Positions 25,955 to 35,564 of a DNA stretch of 64,000 nucleotides are shown piece after piece. The notes under the pieces were generated by a model. It saw only the letters and a program-made list of their open reading frames with translations, did no database searches and was not told where the DNA came from. Position numbers and translations under genes: made by a program. Every line of letters begins with the position of its first letter. The stretch's first letter is position 1. This DNA comes from Streptomyces umbrinus (lineage in GTDB: Bacteria; Actinomycetota; Actinomycetes; Streptomycetales; Streptomycetaceae), in NCBI RefSeq assembly GCF_030817415.1, contig NZ_JAUSZI010000002.1, positions 9,957,501-10,021,500 on the forward strand, written 5' to 3'.

Positions 25955-26058
25955 CGGTCTGTGCCTCCCTCGGCCGGCTCGGTGTGCGCCTGATCCTGCT
26001 CGTCGGCGTCGTGCTCGGTCCTGCCGCCGTACGGCCCGAAGGGCCCTGGGTTGTGCAC
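25951..26058 (-). CDS. very small protein (35 aa), possibly leaderless
   Basis: GTG 26058; acidic and His-rich (MHNPGPFGPYGGRTEHDADE). GGTCAGTGACC, an inverted repeat at 26063-26073, lies just upstream and may be an operator. Confidence 0.4.
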   Translation of the reverse strand: MHNPGPFGPYGGRTEHDADEQDQAHTEPAEGGTDR

Positions 26059-26248
26059 ACTCGGTCAGTGACCAAGTAGCTGTATGGTCCCCGGGTGTTG
26101 AGACAAGGAGCCTGGGCAGTCCGCTACAGCTCGCGGGCCGGGCACGCCACTGCGACGTGGTTGACCAGCGACAACGCCCTTGAGGTGTTGCCTGCGCAGG
26201 CGGTTGCCCTGTCTGGGCTACCACGGAAGGACGCCTCCAAGCGGGACA

Positions 26249-26291
26249 CGTAGCGTAATCGATCGATGACGCTACGAGACTCTTAGGAGGG
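26249..26291 (+). promoter_or_regulatory. inverted repeat and ribosome site of the LysM gene
   Basis: CGTAGCGT (26249-26256) and ACGCTACG (26269-26276) form an 8-bp inverted repeat with 12-nt spacer; AGGAGGG follows at 26285. Operator or 5'-UTR hairpin. Confidence 0.5.
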
Positions 26292-26297
26292 TCGACC

Positions 26298-27236
26298 ATG
26301 CAAAGAAAGCCGAGACAAGCACCCCGAATACGCGCGGTCCGCCGCATAGCCTTGGCTACTGCCAGCAGCCTGGCCGCAGGCTCCATCGTCCTCTCGTCGG
26401 GCTACACAGCCCTCGCGCAACCGACGCCGTCACCCAGTGACACTCACACCACCGAGCCGCCCACGCCTTCACCGTCCGACACTCACACCACCGAGCCGCC
26501 AGCTCCGGTCCCGCCCCCGGCTCCAGTCCCGCCCCCTGCTCCGGTCGAGCCTCCGGCTCCCGAGGACACTCACACCACCGCGCCGGCTCCGATCCAACCT
26601 CCGGCCGAGCCGCCAGCGCCGACGACGCCGGTCGTGCCCTCGCAGCCCTCCGGTGAAGTCACGCACACAGTGGTGCCTGGCGACACGTTGTGGGGGATCG
26701 CGCAGAAGTTCCTGGGCTCCGGCGTGAAGTGGCCATCGATCTACGACGTCAACAAGTCGGTCATCGAGAAGGCGGCGCGGACGCATGGGCACACATCAAG
26801 CGGCCTTGGCCGCTTGATCTTCCCGAAGACGCAGCTTCGCCTGCCGACACTCCCCCAACTCCAGCCAAACGCCGATGCGGTGAAGACGCTGATCAAGGAA
26901 ATTGTCAGCACGGGCAATGACCTGTGCGTAGCGCTCCACTGCAACGCGACGTGGTCAGAGTCGGGAGCCAGCAAGGCGATCGGCGTCCTCGGCAGGGTGG
27001 ACTACGGCATCAACTTCGGACGGGTCGTCGTCCAGGGAGTCAAGTGGTACACCGCGCTTGAGCAGTACAACGCTGTGGTCGCGAAGTACGGCACAAGTAC
27101 AAAAAACCCGCAGGTCAATGAAGCGGCCATCCGGCTCGTCCTGGCTAACCGCGATCTGCATCAAGCCCTTGTCGACTGGTCGCCTCTCCTGGGAGTCTTC
27201 TTCCCGGTCCCCACGATCACGTTGACGCTCCCGTGA
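26298..27236 (+). CDS. secreted LysM-domain protein
   Basis: 312 aa. A basic N-terminus and signal peptide (cleavage likely after ALA near residue 40), then a Pro-rich linker with repeated (S/E)DTHTT units and PVPPPA repeats. One LysM domain (THTVVPGDTLWGIAQKFLGS onward, about residues 120-165) should bind peptidoglycan or chitin-like glycans. The C-terminal 110 residues have two Cys and no known catalytic motif. Likely an exported cell-wall-associated protein. Confidence 0.85.
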   Translation: MQRKPRQAPRIRAVRRIALATASSLAAGSIVLSSGYTALAQPTPSPSDTHTTEPPTPSPSDTHTTEPPAPVPPPAPVPPPAPVEPPAPEDTHTTAPAPIQPPAEPPAPTTPVVPSQPSGEVTHTVVPGDTLWGIAQKFLGSGVKWPSIYDVNKSVIEKAARTHGHTSSGLGRLIFPKTQLRLPTLPQLQPNADAVKTLIKEIVSTGNDLCVALHCNATWSESGASKAIGVLGRVDYGINFGRVVVQGVKWYTALEQYNAVVAKYGTSTKNPQVNEAAIRLVLANRDLHQALVDWSPLLGVFFPVPTITLTLP

Positions 27237-27680
27237 CGACCCTGTGTTCACATAGGGCGATGTTCCTCAACTCCTGAACGACCACGCCGCAGACAGCTGA
27301 CCGCCCGCATTCCCATCTGTGGAAACGCGGGCGGTAAGCCGGGGGTTGGCTCAGGCGGCGAGCGAGCCAGGTCGTGATAGCAGCCGAGGCAGACCGGCAG
27401 CGGCCGGGACGTCTCGGTGGGCGTCTGCACACGTACGAGCAGCCCCGGGTCGGCCTGCGGCCAGATGGCATGTAGCACTGCGCAGCGCTCAGGTCTGCGG
27501 TCGACGCGAGAGCCGACGGTACAGCGGATGCCGGTAGCAGTCGTTCTGTTTCGAGGTCGGTTTCTCGGACTCCCGCTCACTGCCGGCCCATCAGGATGGT
27601 GTCGCAGTAAATGCCGTGACCGGTTGCGAGGGTTCTGAGAACGACCCGGAGCCGATCTCGCTCCGGCCTGCCGCGTCGTC
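27237..27680. other. no convincing gene
   Basis: 444 nt. A minus frame near 27250-27480 has one CLGC pair but no supported start. Otherwise nothing is seen. Confidence 0.5.
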
Positions 27681-28571
27681 TTATCGGTCGGCAGGCTGTG
27701 GGCGGACGCGGTAGACGTGCGGCCAATGCTTCCCGGTGATGAGCAAGTCGTGCGTGGAAGGGTCCACGGCGATGCCGTTCACGTTGCCGGGACGCCGAGC
27801 AGCGGGCGGAAGATCTGGGAGGGCACCGATGTGCAGGGTCGCCTTTACGCGCCCTGTACCGGGATCGACGCGGACGATGTCATCGGTGGGCCAGACATTG
27901 GCCCACACGTCCGTGCCGGTGCACTCAAGCTCGTTCAACCCGCTCACGGGCCCGTTACGGTCGTGGACCGTGATCCGGCCCAGCAGCCCAAAGGACTGCG
28001 GGTTGCGCAGCGACAGGGTTGCGCTGCCGTCACTCATCATGAGCCGGCCACGTGCTCGATCGTGGCACAGGCCCCAGCCCTCACCGTCGTACGTCACCCG
28101 GCGCAGCTCGGCCAGGGTCCGGCTGTCCCGGAACACGGCCGTACGCTCACGCCACGTCAGCTGCCATAGTCCGCCGTTGGCTAGGGTCAGGCCTTCGCCG
28201 AACCAAGAGGGCGGCAGCGCCACGCGTTGGCTCACCCGGCCCGAGGACAGATGTGCCTTCTGTACCCAGGATTGTCGGTACATTCCGGAGCTCTCGTACA
28301 ACGAGCCGGCCAGAACTTCCAGGCCCTCGGTGAAGGCGCTGGCGTCATGCGGCAGTACCTGAAGCACCTTCGCTTCCAGTTCCATCGGATCGGCGGGCGC
28401 TGCCATGCGGCCAGCTGGGGGCATACCGGTCAGCCCAGAGAACACGATGAGGCATGCACTGACCGTCAGCCCCCGCAGGACTGACCGTCGCAATCCAATG
28501 AAGGGCAACAGAAGCCTCCGGGGCAGAGCGACAGGACGACTCCCAGGGCAGGAAACGGGCCATCCGGCCAT
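27681..28571 (-). CDS. glutaminyl-peptide cyclotransferase family protein
   Basis: 296 aa. An N-terminal basic/hydrophobic signal or anchor spans residues about 18-48. The rest matches the five-bladed beta-propeller glutamine cyclotransferases: HDASAFTEGLEVLAGSLYES, SWFGEGLTLANGGLWQLTW, LNELECTGTDVWANVWPTD and NVNGIAVDPSTHDLLITGKH. It would convert N-terminal Gln of exported peptides to pyroglutamate. Confidence 0.85.
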   Translation of the reverse strand: MAGWPVSCPGSRPVALPRRLLLPFIGLRRSVLRGLTVSACLIVFSGLTGMPPAGRMAAPADPMELEAKVLQVLPHDASAFTEGLEVLAGSLYESSGMYRQSWVQKAHLSSGRVSQRVALPPSWFGEGLTLANGGLWQLTWRERTAVFRDSRTLAELRRVTYDGEGWGLCHDRARGRLMMSDGSATLSLRNPQSFGLLGRITVHDRNGPVSGLNELECTGTDVWANVWPTDDIVRVDPGTGRVKATLHIGALPDLPPAARRPGNVNGIAVDPSTHDLLITGKHWPHVYRVRPQPADR

Positions 28572-28579
28572 CGTGAGCC

Positions 28580-28990
28580 AAATCTACTTTGGGAGCGCGA
28601 AGAAGGCCGCCCGACATCCGTGCGGCCGGCACCTGCCCGACAGCGACCGTCCCGGCGCCCAGAAGCCGCACGTCACGAGTGCGCTCCAGAGCGAGCTCCA
28701 TCGCCTTGTCGGACACCCACATCGGGCCCAGCCGCTGGCCGGCTCGGACACCCGCTTCATCTTCAGGGCCTCGGCGTCCAGATGGAAGAACTGTTCCAGT
28801 TCGCCGGGCGACGGCTCAGTGGAACCCACACCGGAAGCACCTTCGAGCGCGGCCTTCTGCTCCGGCTGATCGGACAAGGGCCCCGGCGGCTCCAGCGCCG
28901 CCGGGGCTTCACCTGAATTGGCGATACCGCCACATGGCCGCCCGGCAAGATCACCGTCACGGCCGGCAGCTCGGGCGGCGTGTCCGCCAC
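28580..28990 (-). pseudogene. broken unknown gene
   Basis: ATG 28990 starts MADTPPELPAVTVILPGGHV, then coding character moves to other frames (GELEQFFHLDAEALKMKRVS). Two frameshifts are likely. Confidence 0.4.
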
Positions 28991-28992
28991 GG

Positions 28993-29358
28993 CTACGCCT
29001 CCTGCTCCCCGCTGCCCGGGGCCGCGGCCGCCGCCAGGACTGCATGCCGGAGACCGCTGCGAGCGTCCGGGCGTTCCGGTTCGGCGACCTCATTCCAGAA
29101 ACCGTGGGTGACGATCGTGGGGGCCAGTTCGCGTTCCCGCTCGCGCAGTTGGGCGACTTGCCGCTGTTCCGAATCCGTCCAGCCGCGAGAGTCCGGGTGG
29201 GCGGGGGACGTGGAGAGCCAGTAGCCCTCAGGCCTCGCCCAGGCTTCCATCGGCTCCACGCTGTACGGCAACGCCTTGAACAGGGCGGCTAGGTCGGCGC
29301 GCACCACGTGGAGGTCGCGCTGCGCTTTGAGAAGATCGTCGGGATAGTCGTACGCCAA
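28993..29358 (-). CDS. unknown helical protein (121 aa)
   Basis: MAYDYPDDLLKAQRDLHVVR onward, with a WTDSEQRQVAQLRERERELA coiled-coil-like helix and THGFW. Resembles small actinobacterial proteins of unknown function. Confidence 0.6.
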   Translation of the reverse strand: MAYDYPDDLLKAQRDLHVVRADLAALFKALPYSVEPMEAWARPEGYWLSTSPAHPDSRGWTDSEQRQVAQLRERERELAPTIVTHGFWNEVAEPERPDARSGLRHAVLAAAAAPGSGEQEA

Positions 29359-29654
29359 GACGCGATATTAGTTCGACTCCAGGCCGCCGGGAGCCCGGCA
29401 TGCCGGTCGCCGGCCCTCCGGCGCGAGCGCCAGGCAATCACGTTCGGACCGTCACCCATCCGAGTGGCGAAGGCCCCCGAAGTGCTCTCCCTGAGCCCCT
29501 TTGCGTACGCACGCGCGGCCACACGCCGAACACCACGGCACACCCGCAAACGAGTCCGTAGCTGCCCCAGGGCCACCCGTGAGGGGCCATCGCCAGCACA
29601 GAGGAATCCGAATGATCAAAATCCGTCGGGTAGCGCGTCACCCCCGCCACCCTG
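29359..29654. other. no gene seen
   Basis: 296 nt between the 121-aa gene and the first direct repeat. Open frames here are shadows without start signals. Confidence 0.5.
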
Positions 29655-29862
29655 TGTGGAACTCCACGTAATTCCCCATCGGCAGCGTCAGGTTCCCCAG
29701 CCAAACGTTCGAGCGCGGCAATGGGGTCGCTGTGTTCTCACCCGGATAATTCTGGGACGGCCTGGGACGGCCTCCGTATCTTGGCGCCATGACGGACGAG
29801 GCAGTGCCGAGGCTCAATCTGAACCGCTGGGGCGACACATCGGACCCGGCCCGGGAGCGACG
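29655..29862. repeat. 208-bp direct repeat, left copy
   Basis: Nearly identical to 35355-35564 (offset 5,700 bp up to position 29834; one substitution, one 2-nt indel, a few changes at the end). It carries the upstream region and first 15 codons of a leucine-rich-repeat gene. Confidence 0.95.
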
Positions 29863-29962
29863 GACGCCGGGGTCACTGCTCGACGGGAGCGCGGGACAAG
29901 CCTGCGCGCGTTCGTCGAAGCAGTTCGAGAACCAGACGCTCCTGGTTTCTGTCCGTACCTAG
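29789..29962 (+). pseudogene. leucine-rich-repeat gene, 5' fragment
   Basis: ATG 29789 starts MTDEAVPRLNLNRWGDTSDP in the intact frame, then runs antisense into the lanB end and stops at 29962. Confidence 0.6.
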
Positions 29963-32900
29963 GAGGCGGTTTGCGTGCAGGTGGACGTAGTGGCGGTGCA
30001 GCATAGTGCGTGAACACTGCAGCAGGTTGTTGCTGTGCAGCGAGTCGAGGAGGTCGAGGGCCGGCCTGAGTGCCAGACGCCGGGCCCGCAACAGCCGAGT
30101 GGTTTCCGCATCCCAGGCACCGGGGCAGCCGAGCACTTGTCGAAGGGCTCTCTTGCGCTCTCGGTACGCGTTGCCGCCCTCGCGTGAGCAGGGCGGGAAG
30201 GGTCCGTAGGAGAAGCGCGCTCTCTCCTCCGGGTCTACGCCAAAACAGTCGAGCAGGTCATCGATGCTGATCACCGCGAGGTCCACCATGCTGGCTGTGA
30301 TCAGTCCCTCTTTGCTCGCCTGCAGCATCTCGCCGACGACCGGACTGTCCGCCGTGAAGATGGCTTCCGCCGCCCGCATCCCGGCCTCACCGCCGTAGCG
30401 CTCCACCTCGCGTTCGTACGTCTCGAAGGAGAACTTCGTGCACATGCCGCCTGCCGACAGGTCGTCCGCCCACAAGCAGACCTGTTCCAGCAGCGGGCCT
30501 ATGAGGGCCGACGGTTCTCCGTGGAGCCGGATCCGCAAATGTGGTTCCGGGTCGGCGTAGCGGACGAAGTACCAGCCGTCCGATAGCCCCGAACCCGTGG
30601 CGAATTCCCCGAAGGCCTGCAGTGGCCCCGCGATCACTTCGTCCTGCTGCCAGAGGCTGCAGTAAAGCTTCAGGTAGAGCCAGTCGCTGCCTGGTGGGCG
30701 GAGCCGGGAAGGTGGCTCGACGACTTCGACAGGAGGCCGTGGAGACGCGGGTGTAATGGCCTCGCGTCGGGTGAGACGCTGAACCAGGGGGACGACGATC
30801 TCACACAGGTAGTCACCGGTCGCTCCAGGCAGCCACGCGTCGTGAGGGCCGGGCAGCGCTTCCTGGACCACTGCCGAGCCGCCTGAGGGAACCCCCTTCA
30901 GCTCTTCCCGCAGCAGCTCGACGTCCTGCGGTGACATGAGATCGAGGAGCAGACGGTTGTCACCGACGGCCAGGTAGACGTCCCGAGGAACGCCCCATTC
31001 CATTCGCCACGTAGACAGTGCCCCAGCGAAGCGGTCGCTGAAGTCGGGACCGAGCTCGCCGACGGGACCGAGGCGCCACTGGGCAAGGGAAAGGACGCTG
31101 CGGCCTCGCTGTATCCGAGGTAGGAACGGGAGACCAGCGGCCGGACCCCAGGAGAACGGCATGAATTGGCAGCGGCCATCGGTCGCGGCGTCGAGCAGGA
31201 AGCGAGCGGCGACGGGTGCCATCCCGGAGTTGAGCATGTGTCCCTGAAGTCCGACCACTTCCGCTCCACCCGCAGGCCAGCTCACGACGAAGCGCCCGGA
31301 CCGGACGCCGACCATGAGCTCCTGGAGGGGCACGACGCTCTCCGTCGGCACACCTGGCCAGCTGCCGATGACGATCTCGTGTGATCGGATCGCGGGCCTG
31401 ATCGCCACGTTGGCGGCGCGAGCGCGCTCTGGTGCGTAGACCAGTTCGGCCATCACCGTGTCAGGGAGCAGCTCCTGCTCGGCCTGTACGACCTCCTCCA
31501 GCGCGGCGCGCGCGGAAGGTCCCAGTAGCTCGACGAAGCGCCCGAGGCCGCGGCCCGCAGCAGGTGCGCCGAGGTTCGGTCCGACGATGAGTTGGAAGTC
31601 GCCAGCATCGAGGGCTGCAGGAGATGAGGTCGTGAGGAACAGTGAGAGGTCTAGCGACAGCGGGCAGTTCTCGGGGGCGGGATCCGAGGTGGTTAGGCAG
31701 GCGATCTGTTCGTCGTCGAGTTCCACCACCGTTTGGTGATCACGGTTGGCCTGCAGGGCGAGAGTGAGTAGCAGTCGGTTGCGCTCCTGATGGCCTAGTG
31801 TCTCGCCTCCGTTCGTGATGCGACCGTACGGAGTTCCAAGCCCCGTTGAGGGGTCGAGCAACTCCAGCAGTCGAACCTGACGCTCGGGCCCGTACCGGTT
31901 CTCAAAAGCACGCCGGTAGCTTTCCAACGCCTGCGTGCTGGTCGGACGGGGACTGAGCCGGAGGAGGAGCTCGGCTGTGGCGGCTGCTTCGGCACCCACC
32001 GTGGCGTGCAAGCCGGTGCCTTGAAGAGCGAGTGCCATGTCGGCCTGCAGGAGGCTTTTGCCAGCCCGACCAGGGTCCGACGAAGCTGGGTGAATCTGCT
32101 CCATACGCTGGAGAAGGGTCGGCCAATGCGCGGCTCGCTCGGTGAGTGCGAGCCGGTCCCAACAGGCCAGCTCCTTCGTTAGTGCTTCGAGTTCGCAAGC
32201 CGTTTTCTGGCCTGCAGGGATCTCGGCTAGGCACGCGCGTACATGCGAAGCCGGGTCGCCTCCGGTGAGAGGTGGGTGGAGTTCTGAGAGGAGGAAGCCT
32301 TGAGCGCAGAGCTCGTCCACCAGGTGAGCGGCATTTTCGGGCGTGGCGCCGGGAATGCGCAGGACTTCGTTCGCCAGTTGTGCCGGTGTGGTGGGGGCCC
32401 GGGCTGCTTCGAGCACACACCGGACCGCCTTGGTGGCGCGAATAGATGTGCCGGCATGGGGACCATCGGGCAGGAGGGCCCGAGTGCCGTGCATCGTGAC
32501 CGTCGAATGCGTGATGTAACGGAGCCCGGCGCGGATGGCGGGGTCGCGTTCGGCTCGAGCGACCAGATCGAGCAACCACGCCATGTCGGGGCGGGTGCGT
32601 GTGTGTGGGGGCGACGCGGCGAGGGCGAGGTCCGTCGCCGCGGCCCATTTCAACAGTCCGACACCGGCGAAGAGCCCGAAGGGCGTGGGCCGGGTACTCA
32701 TCCTTGTGACGTACCGCTGCACCTTCCGGCGTAGCCGCGGTGCTTCCTGGCTCGACGGGCGTGTTCTCTCCAGCGCTGCGGCCAGATCGGGACTTGCGAG
32801 CGCGATCGCGACCCCTACCTGCGGATCACTGGGCAGGAGAGAGCCGCCGGAAGTAACCGCCGTCGATGTACACCGGGCGCTTACGGGCAGTAGCGGAGCT

Positions 32901-33016
32901 CTCACCAGCACCCATTGCAGCGGCTCGTACATTGGTGTGCACGCCGTCCCTGCGGCCCGACCGACGTACCCCTCACTGCTGGGATGCGGCCTGGCCCCGG
33001 ATCCGTTCCTCGTCAT
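29873..33016 (-). CDS. lantibiotic dehydratase, class I (LanB)
   Basis: 1047 aa, the normal size of full-length LanB. The N-terminal glutamylation domain spans about residues 1-740 (RMSTRPTPFGLFAGVGL, then AALERTRPS). The C-terminal elimination domain (SpaB_C-like) spans about 755-1040 (WLYLKLYCSLWQQDEVIAG, WYFVRYADPEPHLRIRLHG, MLHRHYVHLHANRLLG). LanB dehydrates Ser/Thr by tRNA-Glu-dependent glutamylation and elimination. ATGA overlap with lanC. Confidence 0.93.
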   Translation of the reverse strand: MTRNGSGARPHPSSEGYVGRAAGTACTPMYEPLQWVLVRAPLLPVSARCTSTAVTSGGSLLPSDPQVGVAIALASPDLAAALERTRPSSQEAPRLRRKVQRYVTRMSTRPTPFGLFAGVGLLKWAAATDLALAASPPHTRTRPDMAWLLDLVARAERDPAIRAGLRYITHSTVTMHGTRALLPDGPHAGTSIRATKAVRCVLEAARAPTTPAQLANEVLRIPGATPENAAHLVDELCAQGFLLSELHPPLTGGDPASHVRACLAEIPAGQKTACELEALTKELACWDRLALTERAAHWPTLLQRMEQIHPASSDPGRAGKSLLQADMALALQGTGLHATVGAEAAATAELLLRLSPRPTSTQALESYRRAFENRYGPERQVRLLELLDPSTGLGTPYGRITNGGETLGHQERNRLLLTLALQANRDHQTVVELDDEQIACLTTSDPAPENCPLSLDLSLFLTTSSPAALDAGDFQLIVGPNLGAPAAGRGLGRFVELLGPSARAALEEVVQAEQELLPDTVMAELVYAPERARAANVAIRPAIRSHEIVIGSWPGVPTESVVPLQELMVGVRSGRFVVSWPAGGAEVVGLQGHMLNSGMAPVAARFLLDAATDGRCQFMPFSWGPAAGLPFLPRIQRGRSVLSLAQWRLGPVGELGPDFSDRFAGALSTWRMEWGVPRDVYLAVGDNRLLLDLMSPQDVELLREELKGVPSGGSAVVQEALPGPHDAWLPGATGDYLCEIVVPLVQRLTRREAITPASPRPPVEVVEPPSRLRPPGSDWLYLKLYCSLWQQDEVIAGPLQAFGEFATGSGLSDGWYFVRYADPEPHLRIRLHGEPSALIGPLLEQVCLWADDLSAGGMCTKFSFETYEREVERYGGEAGMRAAEAIFTADSPVVGEMLQASKEGLITASMVDLAVISIDDLLDCFGVDPEERARFSYGPFPPCSREGGNAYRERKRALRQVLGCPGAWDAETTRLLRARRLALRPALDLLDSLHSNNLLQCSRTMLHRHYVHLHANRLLGTDRNQERLVLELLRRTRAGLSRAPVEQ

Positions 33017-34365
33017 GACAGAAGGAACATCCGGTCCCAGACCGGCTCGGCACCGGTGGCGGCGGCATGCAGCACCATTGCAACCCCGGATGCCCCGCTG
33101 AGCAGGTCTGCCCGATCCACTGAGTTACCCCCCGGCTCCAAGTCCGCGTAGCCGAAGGGCCTGTCGTGTTCGTAGGCCCTCAGCAGCTGATCGACGAGCG
33201 TTCGAGCCCCGTCCACCAGCACGTCGTCGCCCGTGTCATGAGCGAATCGCAGAACGATGTGCAGCAACCCGGATACCCCATGGCAGAAGGTCGACGAATC
33301 GACGTGCCGCTGACTGACTGGGCTCCGGAGCACGCTTGCGATCGCCTCGACCGCCAGCCGGCGCCAGCCTGAGTCTTCCAGCGCCTCACCTGCGAGCCAC
33401 AGGGCTCGGGCGACCCCGGGGCCGCCGTAGCACCAGGCGCTGCGTGCGCGCCTGGAGCCACCGACGGGTAGCGGTGGCCCTGTCGGCGGGGCAAGCGGAA
33501 GAGCCGCCGGCCAAGCGGCTCCCCAGGCATCGTGGACCTGATGGGCGACGAGCCATCCGGCGAGACTGCTGATGGCTTCGGCCTGCCCGGGCACCTCGTG
33601 CCCTGCGCGTAGGGCAAGCGACAGGACAGCCAGCGGACCCGGTATGCCGTGTGCAAGACCGCAGTTGAGACATCCCGACGGGAAGGAGTCGCGTATAGGG
33701 TCGTTGAGGAGGAATTCGGGCGGGGTGGCCCAACGAGGGATGCCATCCGTCGGTGCGGCTAGCTGGACCAGAGCCGTGAGGAGGTCTGGCAGAAGGCGGT
33801 ACGGGTCTCGTGCCAGGAGGTAGGCCGCAATGCCGCTTGCCCCGGAGACCACATCAAAGGCGCTTACCGGCATGCCGGTGGCATCCCTCCGAAGTTGCGC
33901 CGCGATCGAAGCCGTGCGGGGCACAAGATCCTGGTCGAGGGCGGATAGCAAGCGTCGGTAACGCTCGCCGTCCCGGCTGAGCGAGTGTACTGCGAACGCA
34001 AGGCCGCTCAGACCGGCAAAGAGGCCAGAACTGAGCTGCGGGGACCGCTGCGCGGCGCGCGTGCTGGCGACGAGGAATTCGTGGCCGACCGCGTCCCAGC
34101 CCTTGTTCGGCAGATACTGATCGACGTAGGAGCACACTACGGCGATCCCGGCGTTACCACTGGCAAGCCCGTGTGGTTGCCAAACGATCGAGTCTGGATA
34201 CTGTGTCTGGTGATGTGCAGCGGCCAGCGTCTCCATCAGGATTCTATGGTCGGTGACACGCCCGACGACGTCCTGGGCAACGAACAGCGCTGCACTTTGC
34301 TGTCCCGCGCTGAGGATGCTTGTCCAGGGACGAGCGGACTTCATCTGGAGAAGGGAATCCGGCAC
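33013..34365 (-). CDS. lanthionine cyclase (LanC)
   Basis: 450 aa from GTG 34365, chosen because CTTGGAGGTCC precedes it; the longer frame to 34443 would overlap the precursor. Zinc ligands can be read in SAWCYGGPG (Cys) and STFCHGVSG (Cys-His); LNCGLAHGIPGPL and SGASGVAMVL are other alpha-toroid motifs. It couples Cys thiols to dehydrated residues made by LanB. Confidence 0.93.
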   Translation of the reverse strand: MPDSLLQMKSARPWTSILSAGQQSAALFVAQDVVGRVTDHRILMETLAAAHHQTQYPDSIVWQPHGLASGNAGIAVVCSYVDQYLPNKGWDAVGHEFLVASTRAAQRSPQLSSGLFAGLSGLAFAVHSLSRDGERYRRLLSALDQDLVPRTASIAAQLRRDATGMPVSAFDVVSGASGIAAYLLARDPYRLLPDLLTALVQLAAPTDGIPRWATPPEFLLNDPIRDSFPSGCLNCGLAHGIPGPLAVLSLALRAGHEVPGQAEAISSLAGWLVAHQVHDAWGAAWPAALPLAPPTGPPLPVGGSRRARSAWCYGGPGVARALWLAGEALEDSGWRRLAVEAIASVLRSPVSQRHVDSSTFCHGVSGLLHIVLRFAHDTGDDVLVDGARTLVDQLLRAYEHDRPFGYADLEPGGNSVDRADLLSGASGVAMVLHAAATGAEPVWDRMFLLS

Positions 34366-34424
34366 CGGACCTCCAAGGTTGGAAGGCGTGCCTGCGCAGG
34401 ACAGCCTTCGCGTGACGGTGAGGG

Positions 34425-35048
34425 CTAGCAAGTGCCAACGCAAAAGGTTGGGACGTCGGTCGGGTTCGGGATGGGATCCGGGTCATCCGTGTAACAGCCG
34501 CGCCCCTCACCCCGGCAGGTCAATTCTCCACAGGTGTTGCACGTTTCGTAGCAGGTGGCGTAGCAGGTGCAGGTCCAGCTGTCCGACCACTGTTGCTCAG
34601 GGCAGTCGTCACTACAATTGCAGCAGTCAGTTTGATAGTACGTTGCGGTGGAACTCTCATTTGCGCGGGATCGGCCGGGCATGCGCCGGATGTCGAGATC
34701 GAATTCATCGGGCTGGCGCACTGAGCGGCTGCGCGTGTACTCGATCTCTGCCCCTTTCTTGAAGGTGATCTTAGTCGCTTCCTCGTCGCGGAACGGCGAG
34801 CGGTCTGGAGGAATACGGGAGACACTCACGACGTCTTCGGTTGCGAATTCCGCGAAATGGTCGAGCTTCGCCGTGAAGTACAAGCGCCGGCGCCCCGGGC
34901 GGTCGCTGTCTCCCAAGAGACCCTTCAGCGTCAACCCCGCGACTGGGGGCTCGCTCGGTGTCGGCCGCAACTCGTCGACCAATGGATCTTGAGGACCGTT
35001 AATGTCCTTGTATCTGTCATGACCTGGAGGGTCGGCTTGATCAGCCAT
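34425..35048 (-). CDS. unusually long class I lanthipeptide precursor, FxLD type
   Basis: 207 aa; ATG follows AAGAGGAGCAG. Residues 1-110 form an extra N-terminal part that looks like a folded domain (RRRLYFTAKLDHFAEFATED, ATKITFKKGAEIEYTRSRS). FDLD at 116-119 fits the FNLD/FxLD box that LanB binds in class I leaders. The C-terminal region has 13 Cys (142, 143, 145, 149, 160, 162, 166, 170, 173, 178, 185, 203, 207), seven preceded directly by Thr (WTCTCYATCYETCNTC). Usual FxLD precursors are far shorter. The cleavage site and transporter are not evident. Directly upstream of lanC, so probably the substrate. Confidence 0.8.
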   Translation of the reverse strand: MADQADPPGHDRYKDINGPQDPLVDELRPTPSEPPVAGLTLKGLLGDSDRPGRRRLYFTAKLDHFAEFATEDVVSVSRIPPDRSPFRDEEATKITFKKGAEIEYTRSRSVRQPDEFDLDIRRMPGRSRANESSTATYYQTDCCNCSDDCPEQQWSDSWTCTCYATCYETCNTCGELTCRGEGRGCYTDDPDPIPNPTDVPTFCVGTC

Positions 35049-35354
35049 CGTCTGCTCCTCTTGGGAGCTGTGGGACCACCGCCTGCGAATCGTGGGCAGC
35101 TCCCTACTAGCTGGGTCCTGGAGCCGGAACCTTTTCCTCCAGTATCCGTTGCACGGCGGGCGTCTGCCAACGGAGCGACGGACGACGCAACGGGGCTGTA
35201 CGGGGGATTCGGGCCTATTCCTGGTTGGTGCTTGTTGGACAGCGCCGTTGCCCGTCCGGCCGCATTGCTGAGCTGAGGCGGTCGCTTGGCCTCGGCAAAC
35301 GTACCCCGGTTCGTTCTGGGGCGTGCCACCTGTTTCGGGGGTCGCCAGCAGCCC
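35049..35354. other. upstream region of the lanthipeptide operon
   Basis: About 300 nt with the ribosome site at 35053-35063; no clear promoter boxes and no gene seen. Confidence 0.5.
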
Positions 35355-35564
35355 TGTGGAACTCCACGTAATTCCCCATCGGCAGCGTCAGGTTCCCCAG
35401 CCAAACGTTCGAGCGCGGCAATGGGGTCGCTGTGTTCTCACCCGGATAATTCTGGGACGGCCTGGGGCGGCCTCCGTATCTTGGCGCCATGACGGACGAG
35501 GCAGTGCCGAGGCTCAATCTGAACCGCTGGGGCGCGACACATCGGACCCGGACTCGGAGCGACG
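35355..35564. repeat. 208-bp direct repeat, right copy
   Basis: Second copy of 29655-29862. A 2-nt insertion near 35535 shifts the LRR reading frame relative to the left copy. Confidence 0.95.

Noticed and set aside
26090..26297. c-di-AMP (ydaO-type) riboswitch before the LysM gene
   Set aside because: Such riboswitches often precede cell-wall hydrolase genes, but the conserved core could not be matched by eye.
26430..26590. Tandem repeats as a CRISPR-like array
   Set aside because: They encode the Pro-rich linker with DTHTT repeats in the LysM protein; no repeat-spacer regularity and no cas genes.
28050..28480. Plus-strand ORFs over the cyclotransferase
   Set aside because: Shadows; the minus strand shows clear propeller motifs.
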